NCBI RefSeq assembly: GCF_000092185.1
Contig: NC_014160.1
Span: forward strand, 1,116,001-1,180,000
Length of the DNA stretch: 64,000 nt
Source of the DNA: Thermosphaera aggregans DSM 11486
GTDB taxonomy: Archaea; Thermoproteota; Thermoprotei_A; Sulfolobales; Desulfurococcaceae
Reading direction: 5' to 3'
Shown: positions 24,341 to 32,922 of the stretch, piece by piece
Layout of the letters: each line of letters starts with the position of its first letter
Numbering within the stretch: position 1 is the first letter of the stretch
Made by a program: the position numbers and the translations under genes
The notes under the pieces: generated by a model
Database searches by the model: none
Seen by the model: the letters and a program-made list of their open reading frames with translations, nothing else
What the model was told of the DNA's origin: nothing

Positions 24341-24763
24341 ATCATAGCGTACGTTTTCAACGAGAAGCTTTCAAGGCTAGGGGTTCCCCGCGGCCTGCTG
24401 GAGGAGGTTGCGTCGCAAGCCCTAGCCCTCGGGAGTACTTACGTGAAAGCATGCGGCGAGTGCAACGGGATAGTGCTCTGCTTACTGTTGAAACTAGTGC
24501 TGGTGAACGATTCATACGTGGTTGAGCCCGAGGGCCTCCTGGTGAAACTCCCGCTTGACACACCCATCGATGAGAAGATCACCTGGTTTTTAAAATACAC
24601 GGATACGATACGGAGCCATGGAGGGAGGGTTGAGTTTTACATAGGCAGGAGCAACTGGCCGGGCGTATACGGGGTCGCCTGCAAGGATGCCGGGCTCGCG
24701 AACGCTTTCGTTGAGATCCCTGAGCCGGAGGAGACAATGCTGTTCGAGGATGAAGGAGCATGA
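24341..24763 (+). CDS. Small conserved-looking partner of XPB helicase, apparent AUC (or AUA) start
   Basis: The first standard start in this frame is GTG 24443 (106 residues), but the frame stays open and protein-like back to 24338, and a GGTGAG Shine-Dalgarno (24333-24338) sits four bases before ATC 24341 (AUA follows at 24344). From ATC the product has about 140 residues, with an amphipathic N-terminal region (FNEKLSRLGVPRGLLEEV), a CGECNG motif and an acidic C-terminus. Its TGA overlaps the ATG of the XPB helicase gene (ATGA), so the two are translationally coupled. No family is recognised; a role with the helicase is inferred from coupling. Confidence 0.62.
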   Translation: MIAYVFNEKLSRLGVPRGLLEEVASQALALGSTYVKACGECNGIVLCLLLKLVLVNDSYVVEPEGLLVKLPLDTPIDEKITWFLKYTDTIRSHGGRVEFYIGRSNWPGVYGVACKDAGLANAFVEIPEPEETMLFEDEGA

Positions 24764-26412
24764 TAGTTTTGAAGACCCGTAAGTGGATTAGCGATGAGGC
24801 TTTCAGAGAGATATTGAGGATTGCCGAGTACCAGGGGAGCGGAGGGGGCGAGAGAAAGTTCGTCCTCAACGTTGAGAAAGCAGTTCGCAACGGATACTTG
24901 TACAGGGATGTCGTAGAGCTGATCAAAGAGTACCAGCTGGAGGTTGAGGGAAGCCTGAGCGAGCTGGAGGCCGCATTCCAAGCCTACACTCCCACAGTGG
25001 AGTGGGACAGCCTCACCGGCTACGTTAAACTCTATATTCCATGGCCTGTTTTCAACAAGGCCCGCGCTTTCCTCTCCGAGCTAGGCGCTAAGAGGGCCGC
25101 CTCCAGCGATACTGGAATAGTCTACAGGATCCCTCCCTACAGGCTACACGACGCATACCATAAACTATCCGAGCTAGGCCTGGATGTCAAGGACCCTGGG
25201 AGGCTTCTCGAGGACAAGCTCCTCCCGTTGAAGCCGGAGCTGGTCAACGTCTCGCTCAGGAACTACCAGCAGGAGGCTTTGGATAAGTGGAGGAGTAACA
25301 ATTACCAGGGGATCGTAGCGCTTCCCACGGGCTCCGGGAAGACCTTGATCGGGGTTTCAGCAGTGGTTTTAACGGGGAGGAGAAGCTTGATAATAACCTA
25401 CACTAGGGAGCAGATGTTTCAGTGGAGGGATGTCATAGTTAGATCCACGAACATTCCCCAGTCAATGATCGGCCTCATGTACAGTGAGGAGAAAAGGCTC
25501 GCCCCTATAACCATAATAACATATCAGAGCGGCTTCAGGATAATAAGCGAGATATCTCCCTTATTCGACCTCTTAATAGTTGACGAGGTGCACCACCTCC
25601 CAGCGGACAAGTTCAAACATATCGCAGTCCACAGCATAGCCAAGTACAGGCTAGGCTTATCTGCAACCCCCTACAGGGAGGATGGTAAGCATGAGGAGCT
25701 GTTCCCCTTGTTGGGCGGCATAGTTTATCATAAGACCCCTGCGGAGCTAGCCGCGATGGGGTTCCTGGCACGCTACCGCGTGGTCACTGTTAAAGTAGGG
25801 TTGAAGAAGGATGAGCTCGAACAGTACGACTCCCTAAGAAAACTGTACTTCAAGCTTGCTAACGGGAGGGATTTCAAGAAGGTGCTGGATGATGCTTTGA
25901 AAGGTGATCAAAGGGCTAGGGAGGCTTTGAAAATACACAGCCAGATGAAAATGCTCCTAGCCAAGTCGGAGAGTAAGCTTGAGAAGGCTGTTGAAATAGC
26001 CCGGGACGAGTTGGAGAAGGGCGGCAAGATAATAGTTTTCACCCAGTACGTGGAGCAGGCCGAGGAGTTGAGCAAGAGGCTTGGAGCATACCTGTTAACC
26101 GGCGAGGTCCCCCCGCTCGAGCGTAAGAGAATACTTGAAGAGTTTAAGACAGCCTCCAAGGGCATACTCGTGGTCACCACGGTCGGGGATGAAGGACTAG
26201 ACATCCCTGACGCTAACGTTGGAATAATGGTGTCGGGGACAGGCTCCCGGAGGCAGTTCATCCAGAGGCTTGGGAGACTTCTGAGGCCAAAGCCGGGTGG
26301 AGAGGAGGCCCGGCTCTACGAGATAGTCCTGGAGAAAACGCCCGAGGAATACCAGTCCAGGAGGAGGAAAACTTCCACTTTAGACTTCGAAGAGGTTTTC
26401 GACCAGGAGTAG
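24760..26412 (+). CDS. XPB/Rad25-type superfamily 2 DNA helicase
   Basis: A 550-residue helicase. An N-terminal damage-recognition-like domain (about 75-145) precedes the two motor domains: Walker A PTGSGKT (189-195), DEVH (275-278), SATPYRED (motif III plus the XPB RED motif), and in the second motor VVTTVGDEGLDIP and QRLGRLLRP (motif VI). Archaeal XPB takes part in nucleotide excision repair and often pairs with the Bax1 nuclease; here the coupled upstream gene is a short unrelated protein and no Bax1 is visible nearby. Confidence 0.95.
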   Translation: MIVLKTRKWISDEAFREILRIAEYQGSGGGERKFVLNVEKAVRNGYLYRDVVELIKEYQLEVEGSLSELEAAFQAYTPTVEWDSLTGYVKLYIPWPVFNKARAFLSELGAKRAASSDTGIVYRIPPYRLHDAYHKLSELGLDVKDPGRLLEDKLLPLKPELVNVSLRNYQQEALDKWRSNNYQGIVALPTGSGKTLIGVSAVVLTGRRSLIITYTREQMFQWRDVIVRSTNIPQSMIGLMYSEEKRLAPITIITYQSGFRIISEISPLFDLLIVDEVHHLPADKFKHIAVHSIAKYRLGLSATPYREDGKHEELFPLLGGIVYHKTPAELAAMGFLARYRVVTVKVGLKKDELEQYDSLRKLYFKLANGRDFKKVLDDALKGDQRAREALKIHSQMKMLLAKSESKLEKAVEIARDELEKGGKIIVFTQYVEQAEELSKRLGAYLLTGEVPPLERKRILEEFKTASKGILVVTTVGDEGLDIPDANVGIMVSGTGSRRQFIQRLGRLLRPKPGGEEARLYEIVLEKTPEEYQSRRRKTSTLDFEEVFDQE

Positions 26413-26426
26413 TTTCACTGTAGAAC

Positions 26427-27125
26427 CTACTCTTCGGCGGGAGAACCGGTTGAAACATCCACGAGTATCCAGTGAATAACCCTCCAGAACCCGGGGCACT
26501 CCCCGGCAACAGGTGCTTTCACCACCATCCTCCTCTCTTCAAAGCATGCCTGGACAACTGGTTCAGCCGCGCCGGGGCCTACGGCAATGATAACCGGGGT
26601 GTAGCATTCAGCCCTCCCCTTGCCGAAGGCCTCCCTGACAGCCGGGTCGAAAAGGTCGGAGTGCCCCACAAGGCCTCCCAGGCTGGTGTAAACCTGGCTT
26701 ACAGCCACCAGCTTCTCGCAACCCAGCCTTGACCTGGAAACAGCTATAAGCCAGCCCGAAGTCTTCAAGAACCCTTGCTCCCCGATAGACAGGAGGCTCC
26801 GGAGGGCGTGCGCCAGGCTTGAAGCGTTAACGGGGCTGTGCTCCAGCCAGGTATCCTTGTAGTTGACGTAGTATTGAAGCCCATACTTCTCCGCCACAGC
26901 TCTAGCTTGAACAGAGCTCTCGGGGGGAAACACCAGTGTGAAAGGGGCAACCGCTACTTGAACGACCTCGCCGTCAACAACCACGTAAGTGTAGCCCGGC
27001 CTCCGCGCGACAAAGAACTCTTCGACACCGTTACCCGACAGCTCCTCGAGGAAGCTTGCGAAGCCCTCTGTTTCAAGGCTGAACGCTTCCACTAGGAGAG
27101 AGTTTTTCAAGACCCTCGGCATCAC
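26427..27125 (-). CDS. Hypothetical protein
   Basis: A 232-residue protein that I do not recognise. It has alternating alpha/beta character with segments YTYVVVDGEVVQVAVAPFTLVF and TPVIIAVGPGAAEPVVQACFEERRM; no signal peptide or membrane helix. Starts are GTG 27125 or the adjacent ATG 27122. It converges on the XPB gene with 14 bases between stops. Its length and uninterrupted frame with typical codon use support it as real. Confidence 0.7.
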   Translation of the reverse strand: MMPRVLKNSLLVEAFSLETEGFASFLEELSGNGVEEFFVARRPGYTYVVVDGEVVQVAVAPFTLVFPPESSVQARAVAEKYGLQYYVNYKDTWLEHSPVNASSLAHALRSLLSIGEQGFLKTSGWLIAVSRSRLGCEKLVAVSQVYTSLGGLVGHSDLFDPAVREAFGKGRAECYTPVIIAVGPGAAEPVVQACFEERRMVVKAPVAGECPGFWRVIHWILVDVSTGSPAEE

Positions 27126-27196
27126 GAGCGACCATTAGGAGGGTTGTGGTTGATGAAAATATGCTAGAAAAACACTGTTTACTGTTTCAAACCCGT

Positions 27197-27487
27197 TTAC
27201 TCCTTAATCTTCAGCTTGACCTCTATGATGCTGACCCTGGTCTCCTTGCCCTGCGGGTTGGTCACTGTTTGGCTGCCGATCTTAATGTCCTCAACGTCTA
27301 CTTTGCCAGGCAGGAACCTGTTCCTGATGATCTCGACTGTGTCGACAGCCTTGCTAATGGCTCTTCCGCGGGCCTTGATGTATACCTCTCTAACACCCTG
27401 GTGTACCAGGGTTAGTACAGCTATTACGTAGTTCATTACGGGTTTCTTCCCAACTAAGACTGTGTTTGCACTCTGGGGTTGCGCCAT
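27197..27487 (-). CDS. albA: Alba chromatin protein 1
   Basis: A 96-residue Alba/Sac10b protein that coats DNA and RNA. Family landmarks are [10 protein letters not shown] (the Lys pair includes the acetylatable Lys), [20 protein letters not shown] and the beta-hairpin with [11 protein letters not shown] 27487 has GGTG with 6-nt spacing. It is divergent from reverse gyrase, 139 bases apart, so both promoters lie in the same intergenic space. Confidence 0.97.
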   Translation of the reverse strand: MAQPQSANTVLVGKKPVMNYVIAVLTLVHQGVREVYIKARGRAISKAVDTVEIIRNRFLPGKVDVEDIKIGSQTVTNPQGKETRVSIIEVKLKIKE

Positions 27488-27582
27488 ACTTCACACCCTT
27501 TGGGTTTTGATTTTACTGGTTAAAGATATGATTAGTCTGCTACTATAAAAACCTTTTCCTCGCCGGTAATACACCACCCCTT

Positions 27583-27591
27583 CTTTTAAAA
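27583..27591 (+). promoter_or_regulatory. TATA box of reverse gyrase
   Basis: CTTTTAAAA is about 40 bases before ATG 27627 and predicts transcription start near 27613, leaving a short leader with GGATG. Confidence 0.5.
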
Positions 27592-27626
27592 CAATCTCGC
27601 ACAGCGGATTTGATTACCGAGGATGA

Positions 27627-30600
27627 ATGTTGACGTATGTTTTAAACCCGTTATACAGGAGCTCGTGCCCTGTCTGCGGTGGAGACCTGACCTCAAGGGA
27701 TATTGAGGAGTATGGGAAATGCTCAAAGTGCAGGAGCCGCTTAGACTCCTCCCTGAACGTTTTCACCCTGAACAAGATCATCGAGGATGAGGTCGAGGAT
27801 TTCGAAGAGTTTTTCAAAACAGCAACCAAGGGGCTGACCCCCTGGGGGGCCCAGAAGACGTGGATTAAGAGAATACTATCGGGCGAGAACACGGTGCTTA
27901 TAGCTCCTACCGGAATGGGGAAGACCACGCTCCTCGTCGCGTACGCCTTGTTCGCCAGTAGCAGGGGTAAAAAAATCCTGTACATAACGCCGACAAGGGC
28001 CCTTGGCAAGCAAATACATGCTAGAATCAGCGGGGACGCCGGTAGCGAGCACTCTGTCTTCTACGACTCCGGGCTCTCCAAAAGGAGGAAGCAGACTCTC
28101 CTGGAGAAGATCGGCAAGGGAGATTTCAAAATACTAGTGATAACCAACAGCTTCCTCGGCAGGAACTTCGACCTCCTCAGCAAGCACGAGTTCGACATCA
28201 TCATTGTTGACGACGTGGACAGCTTGTTGAGGAGTGAGAAAAATATTCTGAGACTCCTACTACTCCTAGGCTTCAACGAGGAGGTTGTCCAGTTAGCGAA
28301 GAAGAGGCTTCAACTCCTCTGGAGGCTCATGGTTAGCAAGAGCCTGAATAATGAGGAATCCTACTACAGCATTGTCAAAGAATACCTGGATCTCGACGCC
28401 AAGATTGAAGCATCCTTGAAAACGTTGAAGCGGAGACAGCTCATAGTTGCCTCAGCAACCGGGAGGATCAAGGGGTTGATGGGCAGGATCCTCAAGGATC
28501 TGCTACAGGTAGATGTTTCAGGGATAACTATCTATGGGAGGGATGTTACGGATTCCTACTTCCTCAGAAGCCTCGACGAGGCCTCCCGGGAGCTTGCCGC
28601 TTTAGTTAAAACCCTGGGCCCCGGGTGCGTGATCTACGTATCTCCCAGGCACCCGTTCAAGCAACAGCTGGTGAAACTCTCCGAGGATTTGCGAAGCATC
28701 CTTGAAAGAGAGGGTTTCAAAATAGCTGACGCAACCCCTGCGAACGTGTTAAAGCTGGTGAGCAGGCAGGTCGATGTTTTAATAGGGAGCGCGAGCTACT
28801 ACGGGTCCGGTGTCAGAGGCATAGACGCTCCCCAGAGCATAAAGTATGTTGTCTTCCTTGGAACACCTGTTTTCACGGTGAGCCTGGACTCGTTCCTGTC
28901 AAACCCCAACATGCTTGCGAGAATCCTGATAGAGCTTGCCGAGAAAACCGGTATTAAATCATTGAGGGAGAAGGCCTACACTGTTAGAAGATTAGTCTAC
29001 TACTTATCGCCCGGCGAGACAAGGTTGCTCCGCAACGTGTTAAAAGGAAAAATCCCTGAAGAAGCTGTGAAACCCCATGAGAAACTCTACAGCAAGTATG
29101 TTGAGCTGAAAACGCTTTACTCTGAAACCATTAGGGAGGTGGAGAAGTACTTAGACGTTAACACGGTCCTCGAGGCCGGATCCATTACTCTTTTGAAGAG
29201 CAGGGATGGGTATGTAGCGTTAATCCCGGACGCGATGACCTATATCCAGGCCAGCGGCAGGGTGAGCAGGCTCTACGGCGGAAGGATGACCCATGGCTTG
29301 TCCCTGATCCTTGAAACACCGCTCCTATCCAACCTTGTTAAAGGGTTGGAGATGAAGCTTAAGCTGATCAACAAGGACCTAGGGTTTAGAGAGCTGGAGG
29401 AGCTTGATCTCTCGGTTGAGAAGGAGATGGCTGAATCAACGAGGACCAGGAGCGGGGAGTGGCTTCTAAAATACAGGAGCGTTCTCATCGTTGTCGAATC
29501 CCCGACGAAGGCTAAGACTATAGCGCGATTCTTCGGGAAACCGGTGTCAAGGAGGATAGGGGATGTTAACGTTTACGAAATCCCAGTGAAGATTGGAGAG
29601 GAAATAGTTGACTTGAACATAACGGCCACCCGGGGCCACTTATACGATTTAACCACAGACCCCTACACCGACAACTACGGAATTATTGTTGAAACCGGGC
29701 TGGTAACACCTGTTTACGAAACCATTAAGAGGTGCAGGGTCTGCGGGACACAGTTTACCCATGAAGCCTCATGCCCCAGGTGCGGTAGCGGGGTCTTCTC
29801 GGATCAGAAAGCCATTGTGAACGCACTGAGAAAGCTTGCGAGCGAGGTTGACGAAGTATTAATCGCCACGGATCCTGATATTGAAGGGGAGAAAATAGCC
29901 TACGATGTCTACCTCGCAGTACTCCCCGTTAACAGCAACGTATGGAGGATCGAGCTCCACGAGATAACCCTGCAGGAGTTCTTGAAATCCATTGAGAGGA
30001 AGAGGAGCGTTGACAGGAACAAGGTTCTCGCCGAGATTTACAGGAGAAGCCTCGACAGGCTGGTCGGCTTCAGCCTAAGCCAGGACCTATGGTCTAGGTT
30101 TGGAAAGAGATATCTCGGGGCCGGCAGGGTTCAAACACCCGTTCTGGGAATGATTATTCAAAGATACAGGGAGTATGTTGAAGGCAGGTGCAGGAAGATC
30201 GAGCTCTCATTAGGTAGCCCCTTAAACACCAAGTACTCGGTATGCGTCGACAATAATTCAAGCCTGGTTGACGAGGCTAGGAGAGCGGGGAAAATACTCT
30301 TACGGAAGGAGGGCGAGGAAGTTGTCGAAATCGCTCCCAAACCCCCCTATACAACCGATGAATTCTTAGTTGACGCTGCCAGGCGGGGAATCCCCGTTAG
30401 CCTTGCGATGAAGATTGCGCAAGAGTTGTTCGAAGCAGGGTTGATAACGTATCATAGAACAGACAGCAAGTATGTCAGCGCTACGGGGGTTTCAATAGCT
30501 TCTAAATACCTGGCCTCGAAGAATTTGAGAAACCTTTTCAAGCCGAGCCACTGGGGCGAGCCCGGCGCGCATGAAGCGATAAGGCCCGTGTATCCTTATG

Positions 30601-31271
30601 ATGCTGATGATTTAATGAAGGCTTTCACGGAGGGGTTGATACCGTTAACTATTCCTTTAACAGGCCTCCACTACAGCCTCTACGACATGATTTTCAAACG
30701 CTTCATAGCGAGTCAGATGAAGCCTTTCAAAGCAGTTAAGGCACGGTTCAGCCTGTGGGTTAACGGGATATCGCTGGGGACCATGGAAGTCTACACTAGA
30801 ATCGTGGAGGAGGGCTTCAACGCGGTGGCAGGGATTAAAACCCATGAGGCCCTCGGCAGCGTTGAGGAAGCCGAGGTACCGGTGAAGGAGGTTAAAACAT
30901 CGATCTCCAGCAGGACATTCCTTTACAGCGAGGGAGACCTTGTAGCCTTGATGAAAAAAACCGGTATTGGGAGGCCGAGCACGTATTCTAAGATAATATC
31001 GAGCATTGAGAGACACGGCTACATTGTCAAGTCAAGGAAGAAGCTTAAGCTGATACCGACTAAGACAGGGGTAATGGTTTACGACTATGTTTCAACAGCC
31101 TACCCGGATCTCACCTCGATTGAGCTGACCAGGAGGATGGAGGATTTGATAGATGAAATATCTATGGGCCGGTTAAACGCTGCTGAAGTAATAATGGATT
31201 TAATACAGTCTCTCAGCACGAGAAGCCTGATAACGGTTAAAACGGTTAATACTTTTTCCTCACAGTTATAG
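27627..31271 (+). CDS. rgy: Reverse gyrase
   Basis: A 1214-residue enzyme that introduces positive supercoils, the hallmark of hyperthermophiles. In order: N-terminal zinc finger (Cys14, 17, 32, 35), helicase-like domain with Walker A APTGMGKTT (93-101) and DDVD (195-198), a second RecA-like domain, then a type IA topoisomerase starting with the Toprim Glu624 in VVESPTKAK, a second zinc finger (Cys703 in CRVCG and CPRCG), and the catalytic Tyr942 in ITYHRTDSKYVS. All landmarks are intact. The end overlaps the convergent second alba gene by 26 bases. Confidence 0.98.
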   Translation: MLTYVLNPLYRSSCPVCGGDLTSRDIEEYGKCSKCRSRLDSSLNVFTLNKIIEDEVEDFEEFFKTATKGLTPWGAQKTWIKRILSGENTVLIAPTGMGKTTLLVAYALFASSRGKKILYITPTRALGKQIHARISGDAGSEHSVFYDSGLSKRRKQTLLEKIGKGDFKILVITNSFLGRNFDLLSKHEFDIIIVDDVDSLLRSEKNILRLLLLLGFNEEVVQLAKKRLQLLWRLMVSKSLNNEESYYSIVKEYLDLDAKIEASLKTLKRRQLIVASATGRIKGLMGRILKDLLQVDVSGITIYGRDVTDSYFLRSLDEASRELAALVKTLGPGCVIYVSPRHPFKQQLVKLSEDLRSILEREGFKIADATPANVLKLVSRQVDVLIGSASYYGSGVRGIDAPQSIKYVVFLGTPVFTVSLDSFLSNPNMLARILIELAEKTGIKSLREKAYTVRRLVYYLSPGETRLLRNVLKGKIPEEAVKPHEKLYSKYVELKTLYSETIREVEKYLDVNTVLEAGSITLLKSRDGYVALIPDAMTYIQASGRVSRLYGGRMTHGLSLILETPLLSNLVKGLEMKLKLINKDLGFRELEELDLSVEKEMAESTRTRSGEWLLKYRSVLIVVESPTKAKTIARFFGKPVSRRIGDVNVYEIPVKIGEEIVDLNITATRGHLYDLTTDPYTDNYGIIVETGLVTPVYETIKRCRVCGTQFTHEASCPRCGSGVFSDQKAIVNALRKLASEVDEVLIATDPDIEGEKIAYDVYLAVLPVNSNVWRIELHEITLQEFLKSIERKRSVDRNKVLAEIYRRSLDRLVGFSLSQDLWSRFGKRYLGAGRVQTPVLGMIIQRYREYVEGRCRKIELSLGSPLNTKYSVCVDNNSSLVDEARRAGKILLRKEGEEVVEIAPKPPYTTDEFLVDAARRGIPVSLAMKIAQELFEAGLITYHRTDSKYVSATGVSIASKYLASKNLRNLFKPSHWGEPGAHEAIRPVYPYDADDLMKAFTEGLIPLTIPLTGLHYSLYDMIFKRFIASQMKPFKAVKARFSLWVNGISLGTMEVYTRIVEEGFNAVAGIKTHEALGSVEEAEVPVKEVKTSISSRTFLYSEGDLVALMKKTGIGRPSTYSKIISSIERHGYIVKSRKKLKLIPTKTGVMVYDYVSTAYPDLTSIELTRRMEDLIDEISMGRLNAAEVIMDLIQSLSTRSLITVKTVNTFSSQL

Positions 31272-31521
31272 CTATGAACGATTTAAACCGGCCCTTAAAC
31301 CTGTCACTGCCGATATCAACCTTCACCAGCTCAACGCTATCCCCAAGCCTAGAGACGAGGGCATTGTAGACGTCGACGGCCTTGCTGATGAAGGCCCCGC
31401 TACCCTTCAACACAACAGTGCTACTGCCCTCTTGAAATATTAGAATAGTCTCAAACACGTAATCCTCAACCGGCTTTGCACCAATGTTCACTAATCTAGT
31501 CTCTTCCACTATTACCACCAT
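31246..31521 (-). CDS. Second Alba-family protein (Alba2-like)
   Basis: A 91-residue divergent Alba paralogue: VNIGAKPVEDYVFETILIF corresponds to the N-terminal IGxKPxxxYV strand-helix, and GSGAFISKAVDVYNALVSRL to the ARGxAISKAVD helix. The open frame extends upstream, but a TATA-like TATTTAATAG near 31545-31553 predicts transcription from about 31522, supporting ATG 31521 as start. In crenarchaea Alba2 heterodimerises with Alba1 and alters DNA condensation. Its 3' end overlaps reverse gyrase by 26 bases. Confidence 0.88.
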   Translation of the reverse strand: MVVIVEETRLVNIGAKPVEDYVFETILIFQEGSSTVVLKGSGAFISKAVDVYNALVSRLGDSVELVKVDIGSDRFKGRFKSFIAITVRKKY

Positions 31522-31582
31522 TAACATAACACATACTGTTTTACTATTAAATATTACCCTTACCACGCGTGGATGGAGGCGA

Positions 31583-31945
31583 TTCAGTTGAAACCGAAGG
31601 GTAGAACCGGGGGGTTTCAAGATATCATTTATATCGTAATCCCCCACCCCTCGACTTCAACTCTAACACTAGAACCATATTTGAAAGTAATTTGGAGATG
31701 AAAAGCAGGAATATTATACAAAAATTTATAATTCATTATACAAACATTTTTATAATTTAGTAGAAAAAAAGTGTTTTCTAAATTTCAAACGTGCATTTGA
31801 AATATAGGGGTGTGGGGTTAACTAAGAGTTTTCCACTGTTTGCAGTTGAAACTATCCCGTAAAACCGGGGGGTTTTCAGGCGTGTTTGATTACATGGGTT
31901 CAGGGGCTCCAGTTGAAGGGTTCCGGGTGAACCCCCCGGTTCTAA
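31583..31945. other. Putative replication origin: ORB-like elements around an AT-rich core
   Basis: This gene-free stretch holds five sequences with a TTGAA core and a G-string: TTCAGTTGAAACCGAAGGG (31583-31601), minus-strand GTTGAAGTCGAGGGGTGGGGG (31641-31661), TTTGAAATATAGGGG (31796-31810), CAGTTGAAAC (31843-31852) and CTCCAGTTGAAGGG (31907-31920). Elements one, four and five are each followed by AACCGGGGGGTT or its inverse. The second and third point away from an AT-rich core (31690-31790) with two tandem copies of ATTATACAAA-type repeats (31713-31734, 31735-31758). The first element resembles the archaeal origin recognition box as I remember it (TTCCAGTGGAAAC-GAAGGGG). No orc1/cdc6 gene is in the window. 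Confidence 0.5.
31713..31758. repeat. Two tandem AT-rich repeats
   Basis: ATTATACAAAAATTTATAAT (31713-31732) is repeated with small changes at 31735-31757. Together with neighbouring A/T runs they form the most AT-rich segment of the window, a candidate DNA unwinding element. An inverted repeat ATTTCAAA-CGTGCA-TTTGAAAT (about 31781-31802) follows. Confidence 0.7.
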
Positions 31946-31989
31946 CAACGGTAGGGGTTATAGGGTTGTTAAACCAAACCATTTAAACA

Positions 31990-32302
31990 GGGGCCGGGCG
32001 GCCCGTCGACGCCTCCGTTTGGAGGTGAGGAAACTCCGCGCACCCCGTGGCAGTGCGGCCCCGTAAGGGGCACGGGTAGTCCCCGTGGCAACGGCACAGA
32101 AACGGTACGGCCGTGGCTGGATGGCCGTGATGCGGGCGGGCCCCCGGTGACGGGGGTTTAAACCGTTGAGGACGGCTACGGACGCGTTGAAACGGCCGCC
32201 CCGCACGGTGCAAGGCCTGGTTCCGGTGTGAGGGCCACGCGACCGGTGTAGGCCGCTTAGACGAATGCGGGCTTAACAGAACGCGGGTTACGGCCCGGCC
32301 CT
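31990..32302 (+). ncRNA. rnpB: RNase P RNA
   Basis: A GC-rich RNA of about 313 nt. Conserved landmarks: GAGGTGAGGAAACTCCGC (32022-32039, CR-I region), GGCACAGAAAC (32093-32103, CR-IV region) and the 3' consensus TTAACAGAACGCGGGTTA (32273-32290). The ends GGGCCGGGC (31991-31999) and GCCCGGCCC (32293-32301) pair to form helix P1. The size fits a full archaeal type A RNA rather than the shortened Pyrobaculum form. A TATA-like GTTATAGG around 31957-31965 is at the right distance. Proteins read within it on the minus strand are artefacts. Confidence 0.96.
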
Positions 32303-32303
32303 C

Positions 32304-32819
32304 TTAGCAGGGTGGGTTATCCCCCCAGTACTCCCTCACTGTGTTTATCAACTCCTCCATGCTCCCGGCTTTCGCGTACGACTCTAGTAGTTCCGAGTTT
32401 AAGTCGTTGAAGGTTTCCATCCACTTGAAAAGCCCGAGGAGCTTCTTGTAGGTATCGGTGAAACCCGTTATATACGCTGTTGCAGCGACAGCTTCAATGC
32501 TTGAAAGCATGCAGGGCTTCCCATAGTTGACAGGGTTTCCCGGTAGGAGGGGAGGTAGCTTCACATGGGTTCCATGGAGTTTTCTAAACTTTTCAGGTGC
32601 CAGCTGCTTCCAACTAGCATCAAGGACTAGGACCCCTTTCTGCTCCACCAGGCTCCTGAGCCATGGGCCCAGGTAGTCGGGGCTGAAGGGGTTTAACACT
32701 ACTGGTCTGTGCCTTGTAAAAGCAATGGTTACGTGCCTTGCAATCCCGGCTTTAACCATTTTCAACGCTGTGTTTTTAACCGGGTCATCTTCATAAAATA
32801 TAATAGCGTAAATTCTGAT
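32304..32819 (-). CDS. tsr3: Tsr3-type rRNA aminocarboxypropyltransferase, apparent AUC start
   Basis: Members transfer the aminocarboxypropyl group of SAM to the hypermodified base of helix 31 in small-subunit rRNA. Motifs are LDASWKQ and NPVNYGKPCMLSSIEAVAAT. The first standard start (TTG 32765) would remove the conserved N-terminus; the frame continues upstream through RIYAIIFYEDDPVKNTALK, which matches the family's N-terminal strand and DDP motif. In that extension no AUG, GUG or UUG exists before the stop, but ATC at 32819 lies exactly where family members start, four bases after GGTGGTG. The product is then 171 residues. It converges on rnpB with one base between. Confidence 0.87.
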   Translation of the reverse strand: MRIYAIIFYEDDPVKNTALKMVKAGIARHVTIAFTRHRPVVLNPFSPDYLGPWLRSLVEQKGVLVLDASWKQLAPEKFRKLHGTHVKLPPLLPGNPVNYGKPCMLSSIEAVAATAYITGFTDTYKKLLGLFKWMETFNDLNSELLESYAKAGSMEELINTVREYWGDNPPC

Positions 32820-32922
32820 TCTACACCACCGCTAATTCATATAGTTATTCCCAAATTAATGGTTTAAATCTTAATAGAAATATTTATTATACAGGGCTGA
32901 CTAGTATTAAAATGGTGGGAGA

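Noticed and set aside
31583-31945. CRISPR array reading of the CAGTTGAA repeats
   Set aside because: Only three irregularly spaced, imperfect copies, with no constant spacer length and no cas genes; the origin interpretation explains the G-strings and AT-rich core better.
31958-32213. Open frames on the minus strand inside the GC-rich region
   Set aside because: The plus strand here is RNase P RNA with conserved boxes and pairing ends; the frames are low-complexity Arg/Pro-rich by-products of GC-rich RNA sequence.
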